Below, in pieces: positions 32,268-47,000 of a stretch of 64,000 bases of DNA; the stretch's first letter is position 1; the number at the start of each line of letters is the position of its first letter. The stretch lies in NCBI GenBank assembly GCA_036245805.1, contig BTRK01000004.1:18228001-18292000 (forward strand), read 5' to 3'. Both the position numbers and the translations under genes were made by a program. Under the pieces are notes generated by a model. It did no database searches. It was not told the DNA's origin and saw nothing but the letters and a program-made list of their open reading frames with translations. The stretch comes from Pristionchus mayeri (taxonomy: Eukaryota > Nematoda > Chromadorea > Rhabditida > Neodiplogasteridae).

Positions 32268-34038
32268 ATGCAGCTGACAGCCATTGGTGAAGCGATTGTC
32301 GACGCATATTCCGGTAAATTCAAGATTAAATTTCCTTGAGGTACCACATATTCAGTGGGCGGAATCCTGACGAACTTCCTGCTTCTCTACGCCATTCAAC
32401 GTTTCTCCCGACAGTCGGTCGGCACCTACAAGTATCTGCAGTATTCGACATCTTCCTCACAATACTTCATCGCCTTACGAATCCAGTATGCGACATGAAA
32501 GACAATGCAATATGGTAAAGTGCACTCTTGCAGACTGTCGTGATAGTTGATGATCTTTTCGGTGTGGTCACCGACAATGGGCTCGAGAACAGAGTAAGTG
32601 CTACTAGGATTTAAACATACAAATGGTCTGCATCAACTTTTCAGCAGATAACGGGAGCGTACTGCTCTTTCTTCACTGTGCCATTCGGTCTGATGAATAT
32701 CCATTTCCTTTATCGGTTGGGGACGCAGAAAATCGATCTTAAAAACAAAAAAACATATACTAAAAAAATATACTAATTCTTAGGTTCTGGGCAATTCGAC
32801 ATCCGGAAAAAATCATCTTGTTCTCAAATAAGAAGTTTATCGCTCTCCTCACCATGGCGCCTGTCGTCATTTTCGTCGCATGGTATTACAAATAATTTCC
32901 CATGAATCGCGATTTTTGCAAAGGTACATCGTGTGCACTCGCATTACGTCGGGAGATCATGATGAGATCGGGAAAATTCTTCTCTGTGAGGAATACTTCA
33001 GACGGTACGGGAAGAAGATCAGAGATGGCTGGATGCTCTCTAACTTCTCGGTGAGAATCGACCACCTCGTTATCCTACTTACCCTTGTTACGCAGCTGCG
33101 AATTACCGATGTTCCTTGGAGCTTTCGTTTAGTTAGTCGCGATGACATGATATTGCTCATGCGCATAATTGGTGGTTAGCCTATCTGCTTACGTACAGCA
33201 AATTGTGATGATATCTCTGCAATTTCTCGTTTGCAAGCCCACGCAATACAGAACACCGGAATGACGTCCAATTTTAAACTATGAGTATATTGCATATGAT
33301 ATTCAATAATAAAAATACGTTCAACAACTGCAGGAGAAGGACGGAATGCGTATACGGGCGTTCATTTCGATGATCACGCTGGACGTGGTTATGATCATCT
33401 CTTTCTCCATTGCCATCACTCTGGCCGGACTGACCTACCACTACATTTCCCTCGCCGACACCAAGTTCATCGGCCACGATCAATCTCCAGTTCAAGCTGC
33501 TTATTGCTGTCTGCGCACAGGTAAAATCTTGGTGAATTCAGACGCCAAAAATGGTGCACTCAGACATTCGTTCCGCTCGTGTTCGTGTACCTCCCGTACA
33601 CGGGGGTCAACAACCTCACCGTGATGCGTGTACCTGCTTATCCCGTAGATCGGTATGCATTTGCACATTTCCATGCTGCAAAATCAGAACTAGAAAAGTA
33701 ATACCACGGATTCTTCATTATCATCACTCTCTCGAAATTGGGCCCGTCTAGAGAGTTCGCAATGAAGAAATTAAGAGACGGTCGCCCGAATATCGAACTC
33801 TAATAAGCCTGATTTGCATATTTGGAGGGTTTGCATGCATCTGACACCTTGTTTCCCCCTCTGGGACGTTCTCGTCATCATCGTCCTCATCCGAGACTAC
33901 CGAGAGGGAGTCATCTCACTCGTCAGGAAGAAGAAGGTCATCGACACCAAGACGACCGTATGGAAAACCGTGTCCACTGCGGCCCCTGTGACAATTGTAA
34001 CCCCTTCTGCTCATGAAGCTGCCAGCAGATTGGATTAG
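32268..34038 (+). pseudogene. Str pseudogene, unit 2
   Basis: Same nine blocks and the same two deletions as unit 1. Confidence 0.85.
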
Positions 34039-35143
34039 ATAGATCAACAACTTTTATTAAATTATTGTGCATTCCCTGTATGCCATGTGAGTCTATATGA
34101 TTTCCTCCTTGAAATATTAGTTGCTCCAAATGAGGATGTTTGCGTAGAATCGGGCGGAACCTAGCAGAGATTAAAAACCACAATGCTCTGTGTTTCGGAG
34201 CTATCGAAGGTGCTAGATACGATTGGCACATCCACTTCGCTTACAACACATACGTTAGCTCGATTCTGCTCGATTCTTAAGCAAACGATCTCACACACGT
34301 GCTTCGCCAGTTCTGTTAGTGTGCATATTCCTTACATCTCGCATAGATCGTATGTGTCACCTTCCCTCGCCATTCGACCGGTCGAGAGAGTGCATAAAAT
34401 GAAGAGAGCGTGGCATCGTGTCTCGAGCTTTACTGGCATCCCGTTAGTTATGTTTCAAGGCCAATCATCGTATTTAATATTGTATTTGTCGCCTACTGGC
34501 ATCACCCATACTATTTGTCAGCCCAATAGAATAGAATAAAATAGAATAGAGCCCAATATATTTGTCAGCACAATATATTTTTCAAATGCATGATAAAGTT
34601 TGCTAGTGTATCATGATATTTATGTTTATAAGGTAGGAAGACGAAAACATCGCGAAGCGAAAGATATAGACTCTTACTCCTTTCTACAATTACACAGAAA
34701 CAAGAGACCGACTAGGAAATCAAGCTGAATAAGGGAAGGATATAGTTGGTTGTAAAATAATGCAGCACGGTAGAGAATGGGTACTCCCTAAGGTGAAATG
34801 TGTCGATCCCTGGGAGGATCTCGCCAGTATGTACATCGTTATTTAGGAAAAGGAGGTGATTTGAAGATTTGGATCACAACAAAACAACTTTAAATGGAGG
34901 GACGGAAGGCAAATGATTGCTCGAAGGTCTCGAAAGAATACCAGAGTGACAGAGTCGAAGGAGTCTTTTGATTTCCCGGAGTCTTCCGAAGTCAAAAGAC
35001 ATTTGGGGCACACAGAAAAGCTACGCGAGATAAATATCGAACGACTAATATTTCAATGAGGGAATCATATGGATGCACACTCGAATAATACAGGGGAATT
35101 TGGAAGAATTGATGTGGAGATTGTAGAAAGGTGGATACTCTAT

Positions 35144-38100
35144 CTATTCCACTCTGCTGGCTGCTTCATGCGAAGAAGGAATTACGGTCATCAGAGGGAG
35201 CACAGTCGACACGGTTTTCCATACGGTCGTCTTGGTGTCGATGACCTTCTTCTTCCTGACGAGTGATATGACTCCCTCTCGGTAGTCTCGGATGAGGACG
35301 ATGATGATGAGGGCGTCCCAGAGGGGGAAACAAGCTGTCAGCTGCATGCACACACTACAAATATGGTGATGAGGCTTATTAGAGCTCGAAATTATTGCTA
35401 TTGTCTCGTCATTTTGAACACTCTCTAGACCGGCGATTGAGTAATGATAATGAAAAATCCGTAGTACCATTTCTCTAATGCTTATGATTTTATAGCCTCG
35501 ATGGTCGAAATAGTCTAATGCATACCGATCTACAGGATAAGCAGGCACACGCAGCACTGCGAGGTTGTTGACCCCCATGTATGGAAGGTACACGAAGACG
35601 AGCGGAACGAATGTCTGAGTTCACCATTTGTTTGCCCAGCGAACATGGAGTAGTAGTTGAAGTGACGTTTTTACCTGTGCGCAGACAGCAATGAGCAGCT
35701 TGAACTGGAGATTTATCGTGGCCGAGGAAATCTTCGTGTCGGCGAGGGTAATGTAGTGGTAGGTCAGTATAGCCAGAGTGATCGCAATGGAGAACGAGCC
35801 GATCATGATGACGTCCAACGTGAGCATCGAAATAAACCCTAATGTTCGCATTCCGTCCTCCTCCTGCGGTGGTTGCCCGTTGTTTCAGAATTAAATAGCA
35901 TATGCAGAATAATAATGATATTCAATTGCACGGAATTCCGACATGCGTGGTCTTGCAATCGAAAAATCTACATGCGTGGGCTTGCTAACGACTAATTTAC
36001 TTGTGTGGGCTTAACAAGTAATTTCAGATGAATCTTTACAATTCGTTCTACGTACGTTGGCATGCTAGCCACAAATTATGCGCTTGAGCAATATCATCCC
36101 GGTACAGACGCTACAAACTCTACGTAGGCATACCGTAACTCGCAACTGTAAATATCATCACGACGAGCTCGTTGCTCACCGAGAAGTTGACGAGAATCCA
36201 ACCATCTCTGATCTTCTTCCCGTACCGTCGGAAGTATTCCTTATACAGACGAATGGTGCCAATCTCGTCGTGTGCTCCCGACATGATACGAGTGCAGATG
36301 AGATGCCTAGGAGAAAGAATGAATAATGGACGGAAGGTGGACAGTGCGTATTGAATTGTGGCACCGGATCGTATTGGGGTGTCCGGAAAGTTCGTATAAT
36401 GCTTCGGAAAAAAGTCAGTTCGCGATCAAATGCAGTGATTGCGCAATCTGATTGTCAACAATGTATTGCATCATTCTGACGTTGAGTAGTGAGAGGATTT
36501 AATCAGTCTCCTAGTTGCTACATTGATTCTTGTGATGGACTCCCATCTCTACCTCCGAGCAGTTTCATTTCATTACTACCGTCTTGGCCGATCCGTGAAG
36601 GAGGCCCACTGTGCCCTGGCCCAGTCGGAAGGAGCTGACGCCCCCTCCATACCCTTCTGCTATAAGTGGTTCTCCCGCTTCAAGAAAGGGGAGTTTGGTC
36701 TCGATGATCAACCCCGCTCTGGATGCCCTCCCTCCCTCGATCAGCCTCTCGTTCTCCGCACACTGAAGCGCAAGCCCATGGCCAGTGTGCGTGAGTTGAA
36801 GAATGATACTGGTACTCCCAGATCAACGGTGTCCGATATCCTCCATCGATCTGGGAAGAAGCCGAAACTCCCACAAGTGATTCCCCATGACCTCTCCCCC
36901 GAACAGCTGAAAAATCGTGTTCAAGTCTGTCGGTAATTACTCCATCGTAGATCCAATCTTCGACGGGTCAATTCCATCATCGCTACAGATGAGAAGTGGA
37001 TCACGTACGATAACCCTGTGAGGAGACTGCAATGGGTGGATGCAGATGAGAAGCCCACGCCCGTCCCGAAGAAGGAAGAGCACGGAAAGAAGGAAATCCT
37101 CTGCTTCTTCTTCTCAGTGCTCGGTCCCATCTACTGGGAGATCCTCGCCCCTGGCACCAGCATCAATGCCGACCTCTTCTCTGAACAACTGGAAGATGTC
37201 GCGATCAGAGTCCCTCCCAGACTCCTGAACCAGGGCAAAATTCTTCTTATGATGGACAATGCTCGCCCACATCGAGCGAAGATGACCCAGAAGAAAATGG
37301 ACGAGCTGAAGATCGAGAGGATTCCCCATCCACCGTATTCCCCGGATATCTCCCCATGCGACTACCACTGCTTCCGCTCTCTCTCTGACTTCTGCAAAGG
37401 AAAGAAGTTCAAGAATCGAGATGAAGTTGTGAGGGCTTTCGTGAACTGGGCGGTCTCGAAGAAACCCGCATTCTGGAAGAGAGGCCCTGCCCAATCGCTG
37501 GAGGGAGGTAGTGAGAAAGAAGGGGGCATACATTGGTCACTGAGAATTGTAAAGCATTGAATAAAAAATAAAAACAAAAAATTATACGAACTTTCCGGAC
37601 ACCCCAATATATTCAAATCAAATTATACGAGACTATAAAATTGGATGTAATACCATGAGACGAAAACGGAGATGGGCGCCATGGAGATGAGTGCGATAAA
37701 CTTCTTATTTGAGAACAAGATGATTTTCTCCGGGTGTCGAATTGCCCAGAACCTAGGAATTCATATTTTTGCAAATCGATTTTCTGAGTTCCAAACCGAT
37801 AGAGGAAGTGGATGTTCATCAAAGCGAATGGCACGGTGAAGAAAGCGCAGTACGCTCCGGTTATCTCCTTGATGCGGATCGTTTGCATGTTCAAATCCCC
37901 GTAGCACTTACTCTATTCTCAAGCCCAGTATCGGTGACCACCCCGAATATAGCATCAATTATTACAACAGTCTGCAATTTTAGAGATACAATTGCGTTTT
38001 TAATGACTTTTACCGGATTAGTTAGGCGATGGATTATGGTGAGGAAAATGTCGAAAGAAGCGAATATGGCCAACAGATACTTGTAGGTTCCGACCGACTG

Positions 38101-38243
38101 TCGGGAGAAACGTCGAATTGCGAAGAGAAGCAGGAAGTTTGTGAGGATTCCACCCACTGAAAATGCGAACTTCGTGGAAATTTCATCTTGAATTTACCGT
38201 AATGTGCATCGACAATAACATCTCCAACCGTTGAAAGCAGCAT
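35144..38243 (-). CDS. Str gene 2, unit 2
   Basis: Same nine exons shifted by 20389 (first 38243-38198, last 35354-35144). One replacement in the C-terminal tail, LPLMTV for LPLTTV (ACG to ATG). Mariner at the same intronic site. Frame intact. Confidence 0.85.
36374..37607 (+). mobile_element. mariner transposon, unit 2
   Basis: Same site, ends and TA duplications as unit 1. Confidence 0.97.
36535..37543 (+). pseudogene. mariner transposase, unit 2
   Basis: Same stop (36934-36936) and C-terminal frameshift as unit 1. Confidence 0.92.
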
Positions 38244-39712
38244 CCTATGGAGAGGATGGAGAAGACTGCGGATATGCAGATACTCTACCGTAATATACGG
38301 GAATCAGGTGTTTGGTTGGCGCCAATTAGATGACTTCGAGACGATGTGTTCATAGACTAATGTGAGATGTCGTCGTGCTATTCCATCTTAGCACATATAT
38401 ATATACTGTATTACGAATGGCATTCATTTAATTTCCTGATGCGTAAGGAATGGTGAATGATATTTCCATAACATCTTTTTATGGAAATAGTAATGCAGCG
38501 CCAGTATTATTAGATGATACGGTAATGAGGTGTTTGGTTCGTTGCGATCAAGTGACGTTGTGGAGAGATGTTATTTCTGAAAGATGATCACTTGCGGTAC
38601 AGATGAAAGGTATGTATAGAGACCGCAGGCTCCGCCCACTTAGGAGGAGAAAGAGGCGCGTCGAAATCTGGCTTTCGAAATGACGCAGCGAATGCTTATC
38701 CAAAAAATATTGAAAAAATATTTTTGGGTACGTCTAACTAGTGTCTATAAACGACAGGGTGCCCGTCATGTATTATCTTATCAGAAATATCTAAAAAAGA
38801 TCGATTTAGGGTTCATGATAGGGAAATGGGAAGGTTCCGACGACAATTCTTAACACGGGCATGGTGTGATGAATAGTTACTGCTTTTAGGCGTCGATTGA
38901 CACCGAGAACGTATTTTTAGGATTTTTTCCGATTAATCATTTAATTTCAAAGGTTCAAGAGCGTGCGCTAATGGAACTGCAAAGGGGTGGTGCTTCCTCT
39001 CTCCTTTCTCGCTTGTCTCTCACCCGGCGCGTGCAGAGAGCGCGCGCTCTAGAGGACCTTTGCCTTTCCTCTCCACCTCGAGCCAAGCTCGATGCGAAGC
39101 TATGCTCAAACTTTTGGAGAAACGAGGCAGAGCGGGCTCCGCCCGCTTCGCCCTCGTCCCGATTTCGACTACCTTTCCGTTGTGACTCTTTCGAGGTGTT
39201 TTTGGGCCATAACTCGAGTCAAAGATACGATATCGCCAAACGGCAAAAAGTATGACCTTATTTAACCTCAAAGGGATACATTAGACCCACAAATGACCCT
39301 GCCAAAGCATTTCGGTCACCCACCTTGCGGTATCTAGCTATGTAGCTGAAACCTCGAGGAATCTCTTCGATAAATGGTGTAGAAGCTGATAAAAGAGAGC
39401 TGTCTTGTTCATACGGATCATTTTGAATGACCAATGAGTCTAAGTTACTATCAAGTCGTTCGGGAAACGCAGACAAATAATCAATAAACATCTTCAGATG
39501 TGCTCAGCATGTGTATACCCTTAAAATGTAACTAAATCAAATGATTACTAAATTATAATAAATGAGCATGCCCACAGGCGTTGCTCCTTCTTTCCATCTT
39601 ACTTTCGATCGTAAATGAGCACATCCGTCTGTCAATGGACGCTTCCGTTCATTCCTCTTACTCTTCATTTATTCAGGAACGCGTCATTCGTGCATTTCTT
39701 TCCATTGTTACC

Positions 39713-40717
39713 ATGTCGACTGTCATCCACTCGATTAACGACGACTTCATTCTTCCGGAGAACGTTACGTCAACCGATAGTCAACGCACCCGTACGTTAT
39801 AGAAAAATTGTATTAGGGTATAAATTCAGGTTACTGTTTCGTCTTTTAACATGCTCGAGCGATGGAATTGACATTATTTGTATAGAATGTCGCGTCCGCG
39901 GAATATTTTTTTGAATTCTAAATTAGATCTTACAATACTTTTCATATGGTACACACGAGTGATTGTTTAGTCGACAAGCCTCTCAAAGCGGATTCAAATG
40001 CAACGCTGCAAGAGGATCTGAAAAGACTAGAGGACAAAAGACACGCTCTTCTTGAGCATTCACAGACTATCACAGAGGAGTTCCAGCAGGTGAATTACCG
40101 ATACCCACTATTGAAATGAAGCCAGTCCTTCCAGAAATATCCTGATCTCGAGGCGGCCGAATTGGTCGAAAGGGAATCGGCGAGACGGTACGCTGCCGAG
40201 AGCCGAATGAGAGTGCTGCTGGGAATGTATGCAATCTGCGAGAAAGCCAGCCAGATGGTGAGGAGAACTTGAAATACGATCATGCAAATTCAAAATACTC
40301 CGCAATTTTCAAATTCCTATTGAAATCTCGTATGCATATCTTACCGTTCATTCAGTTACTTCCGCTCAATTTACTTCAAGCACAGTCGAACTAAGCAATG
40401 CATACATTCAAGTATAATTATTTGCGAAATAACTATCACATTTGCGAAATTAATATTTTGCAGGTCCGTCGGGCTCACGACGACAGGGTTAAGCTGCAAC
40501 TGGAGAAGATTGCCGCCGAGAGATCCATCAAGAGCAACGAAGCCGCCATTGCCAGCACCAAATTCCTCATTGGACTGTGAGTTGAACATTTGTTATATTC
40601 ACGTCAAAAACTTTATTTCATTATGTTTGTTCAGAATAGATATTTTTCAGGGAGTCAAGAAAGCGGAAGTCTCCTGAGGCGCAAGTAGAGGGCAGCAAGA
40701 AGGAAAGGAATGAATGA
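39713..40717 (+). CDS. Small coiled-coil protein, unit 2
   Basis: Same five exons shifted by 20389, with no coding difference seen. 169 aa predicted. Confidence 0.75.
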
Positions 40718-40847
40718 GTGCAGCAAAAACGAAATATTGGGCATTTCAATTTTCAATCGTATCAAAATATACAATTTTTGAAACGACATTTCCAACACTC
40801 ACCATGAAGAAATTCGTCAGTTTCGCACCACCACAACAACTCACACT

Positions 40848-40850
40848 AAT

Positions 40851-40882
<32 letters not shown>

Positions 40883-40884
40883 AT
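40848..40884. repeat. (AAT)n microsatellite, unit 3
   Basis: Copy of the interrupted AAT tract downstream of the unit 2 coiled-coil gene. Confidence 0.9.
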
Positions 40885-41903
40885 TCTACTATCGAACAAA
40901 TTAATTGACAATCATGTGCTGTGTACCGATCTATACACATTTCCTCGTATTAATGTCGTACTTCTTGAGATGGAGAGATTTTTGCAGGGAGGGAACGTAA
41001 AGTTGGGATTCACCCGTTACTAGTCCTGAACACGTGACCAACATCAAGGGGGTATGGCGAGTGATCATTGGACTTTGATCTCTCGATTCTGAATGTGAAG
41101 TTGCCGCATAGCAACATTCATGTGTTCACGGGTGATCTTCACAAGGGCATTTCCATCGACGTCAAACTCATCTGGGATGAGATGAAGAAGGAAGTAATGT
41201 TGTGAAGAAGGGAGGGAAGAGGGGACAGCGTTTACAAATAACCGTGTTCATTCGATGCTTTATCGCAAAAGCATATGTGCGAGCATAAACCGGCTTGGCT
41301 GGATGGCAAATTGGCTGGTTATCATTTCACACCCCTACACTCATGGTCGTTGTGGTGCATAAATCGCGTGCGAAAATTTGGACGATCAAAGTCTGTTCAG
41401 TAGTTCCCAGTTGCCTCATAATTACAAAATTGCAGAGTAGCTAAATATTTCTCACGTTTAAAGGAGGAGTAAATGCAAAAGCGCGCCCGGTTGGAATATA
41501 TTTCACCTAGGGACGCACTCTCTTCAAGTCGCGTGCTATCTCGCCCCCTTCCCCGAGCTTTCCCTGATCTGCCTCCCAGCCAACTAGCTATAACTTTATT
41601 CGGAATGGAGATATCAATGTGAAAATTTCGGAGCTTCTTATCGTTGTGGAGCTCTAGGCAGTGCATATGATAGCTTCAAAAATTGAATTTTGAGTTTACT
41701 CCTCCTTTAAAGGAGGACTGAAGGCAAAGTTCAACTTTGGAGCCTTTAGTAACCGTGTCTAAGCTCCTCTTAACGACTAAAGGCTCCTAAAAAATTTCAT
41801 TAATATATCTACTCTCAAAAGAATTATGATTAGTTGGCTGAGTGCCATGGACGCTTGATGGGCCAGGGAAGTGCGCGAATTTAAATATCTTCAAGTTTTG
41901 TCA

Positions 41904-41974
41904 AAAACTGGTGGGAATCGAACCCGCAACCTTCCGATTACGTGACGACTGCTATACCACTGAGCTATCCTATC
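41904..41974 (-). pseudogene. tRNA-derived pseudogene, unit 3
   Basis: Identical to the unit 1 copy. Confidence 0.7.
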
Positions 41975-42188
41975 GATGCTTTTCTACTTCCTAGCTCGCG
42001 CTATGATCTTTGGAGGGTGGAACCTCCCTTCTATCGATGTAGCTACTTTGCCGAGAGCCCTGCTTTAAATTGCACGAATCAGCTTTAGCTGCAACCCAAC
42101 ATTGAAAAGGCTCAAGAAACTAAAAAAAATCATATTTCATTCCGATTACATGCAGATGTATAGTCTCCAGAAAAGGGCGATGATTATA

Positions 42189-43545
42189 TGAGGCCGTTTC
42201 TCAAAAAATCGAGCAGATGCTGGCACAGCAAAAATGTCCATTTTCTGAATTTGTGTGTTTTGGGGTTGCCAAGGATGCTAATGACGATAGGCATACTCAT
42301 TTTGCATGTAAACGACTCATTCGTGCCAGAAGATTTTGCGTCGATTTCAGATCTTCTCGAATAACTTCTCTCGTGAAATCGCTGATTACGTGAAAATTAT
42401 TTCTGGTTCAGAACAGGGCGGTGATCATGCCTGTCCACTTCATTTTTCCAAAATTTCATTTTTAAAAATTAATAACGTATAAAATTGGAACCTTTTCGTA
42501 TGTTAGTTCTGAGCTTAGCAAATTGGATCGATAGAACCGCCGTGGTGAGAGGATTCCAAATCTACATTTTTAGCCAATAAAACCTCTGGACCTCTTAGTA
42601 GCATTACATAAAGTGGTTTCCAGGCAGAGGAGTGGAGTGCCAATGTACTGCCAGAGGGTCAGCCAGAGGTCGATGCGAGGAGAGACGCGGTAGATCAAGG
42701 GAATTAGAGGCGATTTACTCACAAAACGTGCCACTTCATTTAATGCTGCTATGAGTTCCAGAGGTTTATTGGCTAAAAATGTAGATTTGGAATTATCTCT
42801 TCACAGCGTTTCTATCGATCCATTTTGCTAAACTCAGAACTCATCTACAAAAAAGTTCCAATTTTATACGCTTTTTTTTCTTAAATTAAATTTTGGGAAA
42901 ATGAAGCGGACAGGCGTGATCACGAATAATTTTCACTTAATTTTAGCGATTTCAGGAGAGAAGTTATTTGAGAAAATCTGAAATCGACGCAACGTCTTCT
43001 GGTGCGAATGAGCCGCCTACATGCAAAATGAATATGCCCATCGTCATCAGTAGGGATGACAATTCGATTATTTCGATTTTTTTCGTCTCAGGAGATCGGT
43101 CATATCATGAAAATTAGTTCGGAAACATATGGAATAGTTGATTCAGCGGATTCGATATCTATTCAGGATCATTTTTCCATACTTACTTCTTTAAATATGT
43201 TAGCATCCTACATTTTTATTCGCAAATGCTCCTGCAAGGATGGGTGTTTTTCGCACATTTTCAATTTTTGGAGATACTATGCAAATGATAAATGAAACAC
43301 CTGCTATTTGAGCTTAGACATGAGCTAGTAGATGCCATGAACACATTCTTCAAGTAAGTAAGAGCTGACATATACATACTCATTAAATTGTTACAATCGT
43401 TTTTCGCATTTTCTCATCCTTGAATTGTCATCCCTAGTCATCAGCATTCTTGACAACCCCAAAAAAACACAAATTCAGAAAATTGGCATTTTTTTGCTGT
43501 GCCAGATCTAACCCGATTTGCTCGATTCTTGGACAAACGGCCTCA
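42189..43545. mobile_element. Foldback element 1, unit 3
   Basis: Same element; carries a G-to-A change near 42910 in the right arm that is private to this unit. Confidence 0.75.
43051..43436. mobile_element. hAT-type MITE, unit 3
   Basis: Same termini and the same 8-bp duplication. Confidence 0.88.
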
Positions 43546-44076
43546 TAAGTATACAAATTAAAAAGAGACTAAAAACTAAATGTATGTTTTCCTGCCGCAA
43601 ATTTAGTAGTATCTCATTTTTAGAAAGAACAAGACATTTCAACGAAAGCTGGATTTCCCAACAATGAAGTTGCTGTTTTTTTCACTTTCATTCCATTATT
43701 TCGATTTGAAAACTAACATATTTGATTCTTCAAAGACCACTACGTTGCTGATTCAACTCCACCAAACGATCAGCTATTCTAGAGTACATCAAGAATTCTT
43801 CAAATGCAGTGATATTTAATCGTGGGATGTCTTTGCTTTTAAACCTCATGTTCATCTGAGTACAGGAATCGCAAGGGAAAAACATGTGGGAAATGAGTCT
43901 CTAGTCCGACGCTCAATATTTCAATTGCTACGAAGTATAATGCTAACTAAACTTCCCACGTTTTAATCGAATTTATACACTACAAAAGCAGAAGCTTTGC
44001 TCTCTGATAGTGCTTCAAGCACCACTTAGATTGCTACAGATTACGGTAGTCCCTACGAAGTGTCCCAACATTCGGC

Positions 44077-47000
44077 ATGATCGACCCTATTTTCTACGCT
44101 GTTGTAGAGGACTCGCACATGGGTTAGTTCTCTCTCCAAAACAAGCTGTAGCAATACTCCCATTGGTAGTACACAGAAAGGGCTAAGTAAAGTGATCAAA
44201 TTAGAATAAAAATATAACGTTTAAAAACAGCTACGACATGGGTCTGATATAAGAGTGACTATCTGAGAGAACTGACCATAGGCCGTACAGCGAAAAATAA
44301 AGTGATGATTTTAAGATCCCTCTAGGGGTAACTTTTCACGTAGAGTTCGAAAATCAACCTTAGGAAGCCGTATCTCTGACCCCTCATTTTCTGTGGCTCG
44401 CCTCAACGCTGAGGTCGGTTTTTGTAAATCGTGAACGGCTGGTCCAAACCCCATATATAGATAGCAATTCTGAAAGATCTCGACGAGATAAGCATTTTTA
44501 CTGTTAGAGGTGAAACGCTACCTCATCTGGGAAAAAACTTATCGACATTTCAATTATCAAATTGGTCGTCCTAAAAAAGTTACACGCGAGGCGCACTTTT
44601 AAGTATGTTAATTAAATTCCTCGTGTAAAGTTACCCCTAAATGCAAAGTTCGGCGCAAAATAAGGCGCACCCAAGGGGTTTCCCAAATAGCGGAAAAGGG
44701 CTCAATTGTTAGGAATTTCAGCTTTTCGTTTATATCGTCTCCATTTTCACTATGTCAAAGCAGAGTTGACGAAAAAATAAGTTTCAAGATTGGGGAATGT
44801 GTATAATCGAAAGATCCGTGTCTGAATCGTTCGAAAAATATCGGTTTTCGAATTCTCGATTTTGCTCAAATTTGGGCATCTGAAAGTGTGGATTTTCGAA
44901 AATTTGAAGGTGCTCATTCTGCATGAAGTAAAGAATACTTCCGCGTAAATAAGATTATGTATATATAAGCTTCTGTGCGCACTTCTAAGTTCGTGTTTTT
45001 GACATTGAACATTTCAAAAATAGTACAATCGACCAAAATTTAACGATTGAAATCGACTGAAATCAAGTCAAATTGGTGATTTCACATCACAATGTAATTT
45101 ATAATGTAAAAACAAAGCAGCAAAAAGGACGGATATCTTATTTCGGAAAACAATGACTCAAATTCTCGATTTTCCCAATGTTTACCCACTTAAATTTCAG
45201 CGATTTCGCTCTGAAACCTATGGCAATTTATATTGAGCTATATCAGAGTAGTAGATTAGTAACATTAAATAAAAATAAGTTCGACAGCTGCTCCACTTTC
45301 AAAGATACTTTGGTTCCAATTTGAAAAGCTAGATTTGTCATAATAATTGATTGTGTACTTCCGCACTAATGAGCTGAATTCGCTGCTTTGTTTTTGCATT
45401 ATAAATTGAAATGTGGTGTGAATTTACTTGATTTCAGTTGATTTCAATAGTAAAATTTTGGTCGATAGTACCATTTTTCCAATGTTCAATGTCAAAAACC
45501 CCAAAATTGAAGTGCGCACAGAAGCTTATATATACATAATCTTATTTACGCGGTGACCACTCCGGCTTGGATGGGGATTCTCTTTTCTTGATGAGTCGAA
45601 GGCGGAAGCGAGGGGTATTAGGGGAAACCAATCCAAATCAGAGAGAAAAGGGAGAGGGACCACTCGCGACGACTAACAAGGAATGGAATGACTTCATGCA
45701 GATTGAGCACCTTCACATTTTCGAAAATCCACACTTTCAGATGCCCAAATTTGATCAAAATCGAGAATTCGAAAACCGATAATTTTCGAACGATTCAAAC
45801 ACCGATTTTTCGAATATATTTCCCCAATCTTCCCCAATCTTGAAACTTATTTTTTTGTCAACTCTGCTTCGAAATAGTGAAAATGGAGACGATAGAAACG
45901 AAAAACCTGAAATTCCTAACAATTGAGACCTTTTCCGCTATTTGGGAAACCCCTTGGGTGATCCTTATTTTGCGCCAAAATTTGCATCTAGGGGTAACTT
46001 TACACGAGGAATTTAATGAACATACTTAAAAGTGCGCCTCGCATGTAATTTGTTTAGGACGACCAATTTGATAATTGAAATGTCGATAAGTTTTTTCCCA
46101 GATGATCTATCAGAATTACTATCTATATATGGAGTTTGGACCAGCCGTTCACGATTTACAAAAACCGAACTCAGCTTTGAGGCGCGCCACAGAAAATGAG
46201 GGGTCAGAGAAACGGCTTCCTAAGGTTGATTTTCGAACTCTACGTGAAAAGTTACCCCTAGGGGCATCTTAAAATCATCACATTGTTTTTCGCTGTACGG
46301 CCTATAGGTGAAATTGCTCGGTTCTCTCAGATAGTCACTTATAAATCCGTATTTCAGTGTACGGGCTCATTTCCAATTGCCTGCTGATGTACGCAATTCT
46401 TCGCTTTACGCGAAAGTCCCTGGGTGTCTACAAGCATCTTCAACTCATCTTTGCCGCCTTCGACTTCTTTCTCGTCACACAGCACATGGTTCTGAAACCG
46501 GTGCGAATTCGTTTCCTTTACCCAACAGACGCGAGCCCAGTCTCGAAGACGGGATTTACCTTTACCCAACATACAATCACTTAGCTATTACGATTTCACA
46601 CACTGTAGATCGTTCGAACTGGTAGAGAGAATGGTAAATTATGGAACGAATTCCAGAACTTGAACCTCAATGAAATGTAGATATTTTAAAAATAATAGTA
46701 GATATAAATAAAATTATTAAAAATATACTATTTTAGAGAGTGATGGTGTTGAATACCACGTTGTTCGGGGTGGCTACAGACTGGAACAACAGGGTAAGTA
46801 AGTGCTCAATGAGCTAAGGTATCCAGTTCTCCCTATGGTACTGATTTGCATATCTTATATCCCTATGGTATGGTATGATCCCGTTGGGTTGACCTATGGT
46901 ACTGACAAGGGAAGGCTTAGCGATGTCTTTGGACTTTCGGAACGCGACCTAGTGGGATGGGTAGATACATGAATTCTAAGAGCTTCTGTAAAGTTCAATT

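Larger units (their letters stand above)
20391..40779. repeat. Tandem array unit 2 (20389 bp)
   Basis: Near-identical to unit 1. The differences I could spot by eye are a missing A near 34455 (intergenic; unit 1 reads TGTTTACAAGG near 14061) and one G-to-A change near 35189, which alters Thr to Met in Str gene 2. Confidence 0.98.
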